Assembly: GCA_044238965.1 (NCBI GenBank)
Contig: JBIICJ010000083.1
Coordinates: 1 to 5,662, forward strand
Source of the DNA: Micavibrio_B sp044238965
Lineage (GTDB): Bacteria > Pseudomonadota > Alphaproteobacteria > Micavibrionales > Micavibrionaceae
Direction of reading: 5' to 3'
Length of the DNA: 5,662 nt
Position 1 is the first letter of the stretch. Each line of letters starts with the position of its first letter. The translations under genes and the position numbers were made by a program. Under the pieces are notes generated by a model. The model worked only from the letters and a program-made list of their open reading frames with translations, was not told where the DNA came from and did not search any database. Positions 4,813 through 5,662 of the stretch are shown piece after piece.

Positions 4813-5662
4813 ATGTCTGTAATTTCTGAGTTCCGTTTTACCAAACCCGACGGTTTCACATTTGGTGAAATGATCAATGCGCGCGGGCAAAAAATCCGCA
4901 CAGGTCACATTGATGCGCCCAATTCCCGCGGCACTATTTTATTGCTTACGGGCCTTAGTGAATTTACCGAAAAATATTATGAAACGATCCGTGATTTATT
5001 AGCCCGCGGTTTCTCTGTGCGCACATTTGATTGGATTTCCCAAGGCGGGTCAGAGCGCACTTTGCCCGATCAACCGCATAAAATTCACGTCACCGATTTC
5101 GCACATTATTTAGATGATTTAAAACAATATATTGCTGAGTATTTATCACAGGAACAATTTTATATTATGGCGCATTCGATGGGCGGTCATTTAACTTTGC
5201 GCCATCTCACCGATGGTCACGACCATCCAAATGTAATCGGCGCGATTTTATCTGCGCCAATGTTAAATATAAAAATACTCACAGGTATGATGGCTCGTGC
5301 CGCAAAATGGCCAATATTTTTGGCTCACCTTCAAAGCGATGTAACATCATATACAATTGGTGGAAAAGATTGGGCGGCCGACACATACCGCGCAACAGAA
5401 AAATTAAGATATAGCTCTGATCCTGTGCGCGATCGTTTGCAAAACGAATTTTTATTGGCGCATGAAAATTTACGCGTGGGAAATCAAACCAATGGATGGT
5501 TGCTCGCCGCACTGAACTCACTTGAAACAATGACAAAAAATTTAGTGGAAACAGGCTTACAAACACCTACTGTGGTATGCCTCCCCACAGATGATTTTAT
5601 CATTAGCACACCCGATTCTAAAAATTTATTGGTAAATACGCCCAATGAACATCTTCATGTTG
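4813..5662 (+). CDS. Alpha/beta hydrolase, lysophospholipase (PldB/COG2267)-like, truncated by the right edge
   Basis: The first 283 residues of a serine hydrolase are visible; no stop occurs before the window ends. The strand beta/oxyanion region LLLTGLSEFTEKYYE (43-57), the DWISQGGSER segment (73-82), the HVTDFAHYLDDL stretch and the nucleophile elbow AHSMGG with Ser122 follow the order of alphaproteobacterial lysophospholipase/monoacylglycerol lipase-like proteins. Asp261 (or Asp260) in LPTDDFII is the likely catalytic acid; the catalytic His is probably just beyond the edge. Differences from the usual pattern are Thr-Gly for His-Gly or similar at 46-47, and Ile-Ser where Arg-Gly is common at 75-76. 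No signal peptide is visible, so it is probably cytoplasmic. The ATG is six bases after pntB; AGAGG (4797-4801) overlaps the pntB end, suggesting co-transcription. Family assignment is good; the substrate is unknown. Confidence 0.88.
   Translation, partial: MSVISEFRFTKPDGFTFGEMINARGQKIRTGHIDAPNSRGTILLLTGLSEFTEKYYETIRDLLARGFSVRTFDWISQGGSERTLPDQPHKIHVTDFAHYLDDLKQYIAEYLSQEQFYIMAHSMGGHLTLRHLTDGHDHPNVIGAILSAPMLNIKILTGMMARAAKWPIFLAHLQSDVTSYTIGGKDWAADTYRATEKLRYSSDPVRDRLQNEFLLAHENLRVGNQTNGWLLAALNSLETMTKNLVETGLQTPTVVCLPTDDFIISTPDSKNLLVNTPNEHLHV

Noticed and set aside
5279..5566. 95-codon minus-strand frame near the right edge
   Set aside because: It is antisense to the alpha/beta hydrolase, whose motifs and open frame of 283 codons are clear.
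1..5662. CRISPR array, tRNA, rRNA, phage or toxin-antitoxin genes
   Set aside because: I saw no regularly spaced repeats, no tRNA-like cloverleaf and no such protein motifs on either strand.

Overview
The window looks like a chromosomal segment of an alphaproteobacterium with moderate GC content. Three things suggest this: the proton-translocating transhydrogenase is split into three genes (pntAA, pntAB, pntB) of the sizes known from Rhodospirillum rubrum; ribosomal protein L36 is the 41-residue form without zinc ligands that is common in this class; and the last gene is an alpha/beta hydrolase with the alphaproteobacterial 'EF-EKYYE ... DW--QGGSER' pattern. I cannot name a genus from sequence reading alone.

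Left part, minus strand. Positions 1-279, downstream of mreB, hold a nested palindromic block. Near-perfect 31-bp inverted repeats (1-31 and 235-265) enclose two internal hairpins. An open minus-strand frame of 72 codons (217 to the left edge) overlaps the same block and may be the start of an unrecognised gene. Then come mreB (280-1320) and rpmJ (1446-1571), both read leftwards. rpmJ has its own near-consensus promoter and a rho-independent terminator. mreB has a separate promoter just after that terminator and a very short leader. mreC does not follow mreB.

Middle. 1572-1836 is a divergent, AT-rich intergenic region between rpmJ (left) and the pnt operon (right), with one candidate promoter on each strand.

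Right part, plus strand. pntAA (GTG start, 1837-2946), pntAB (2970-3395) and pntB (3418-4806) together encode the complete transhydrogenase, which couples hydride transfer between NADH and NADP+ to proton movement across the inner membrane. Six bases after pntB a lysophospholipase-like alpha/beta hydrolase begins (4813) and runs off the right edge. The close spacing suggests it is the fourth gene of the operon.

Most of the window is ordinary housekeeping sequence. The only part not explained by known genes is the palindromic block at 1-265.
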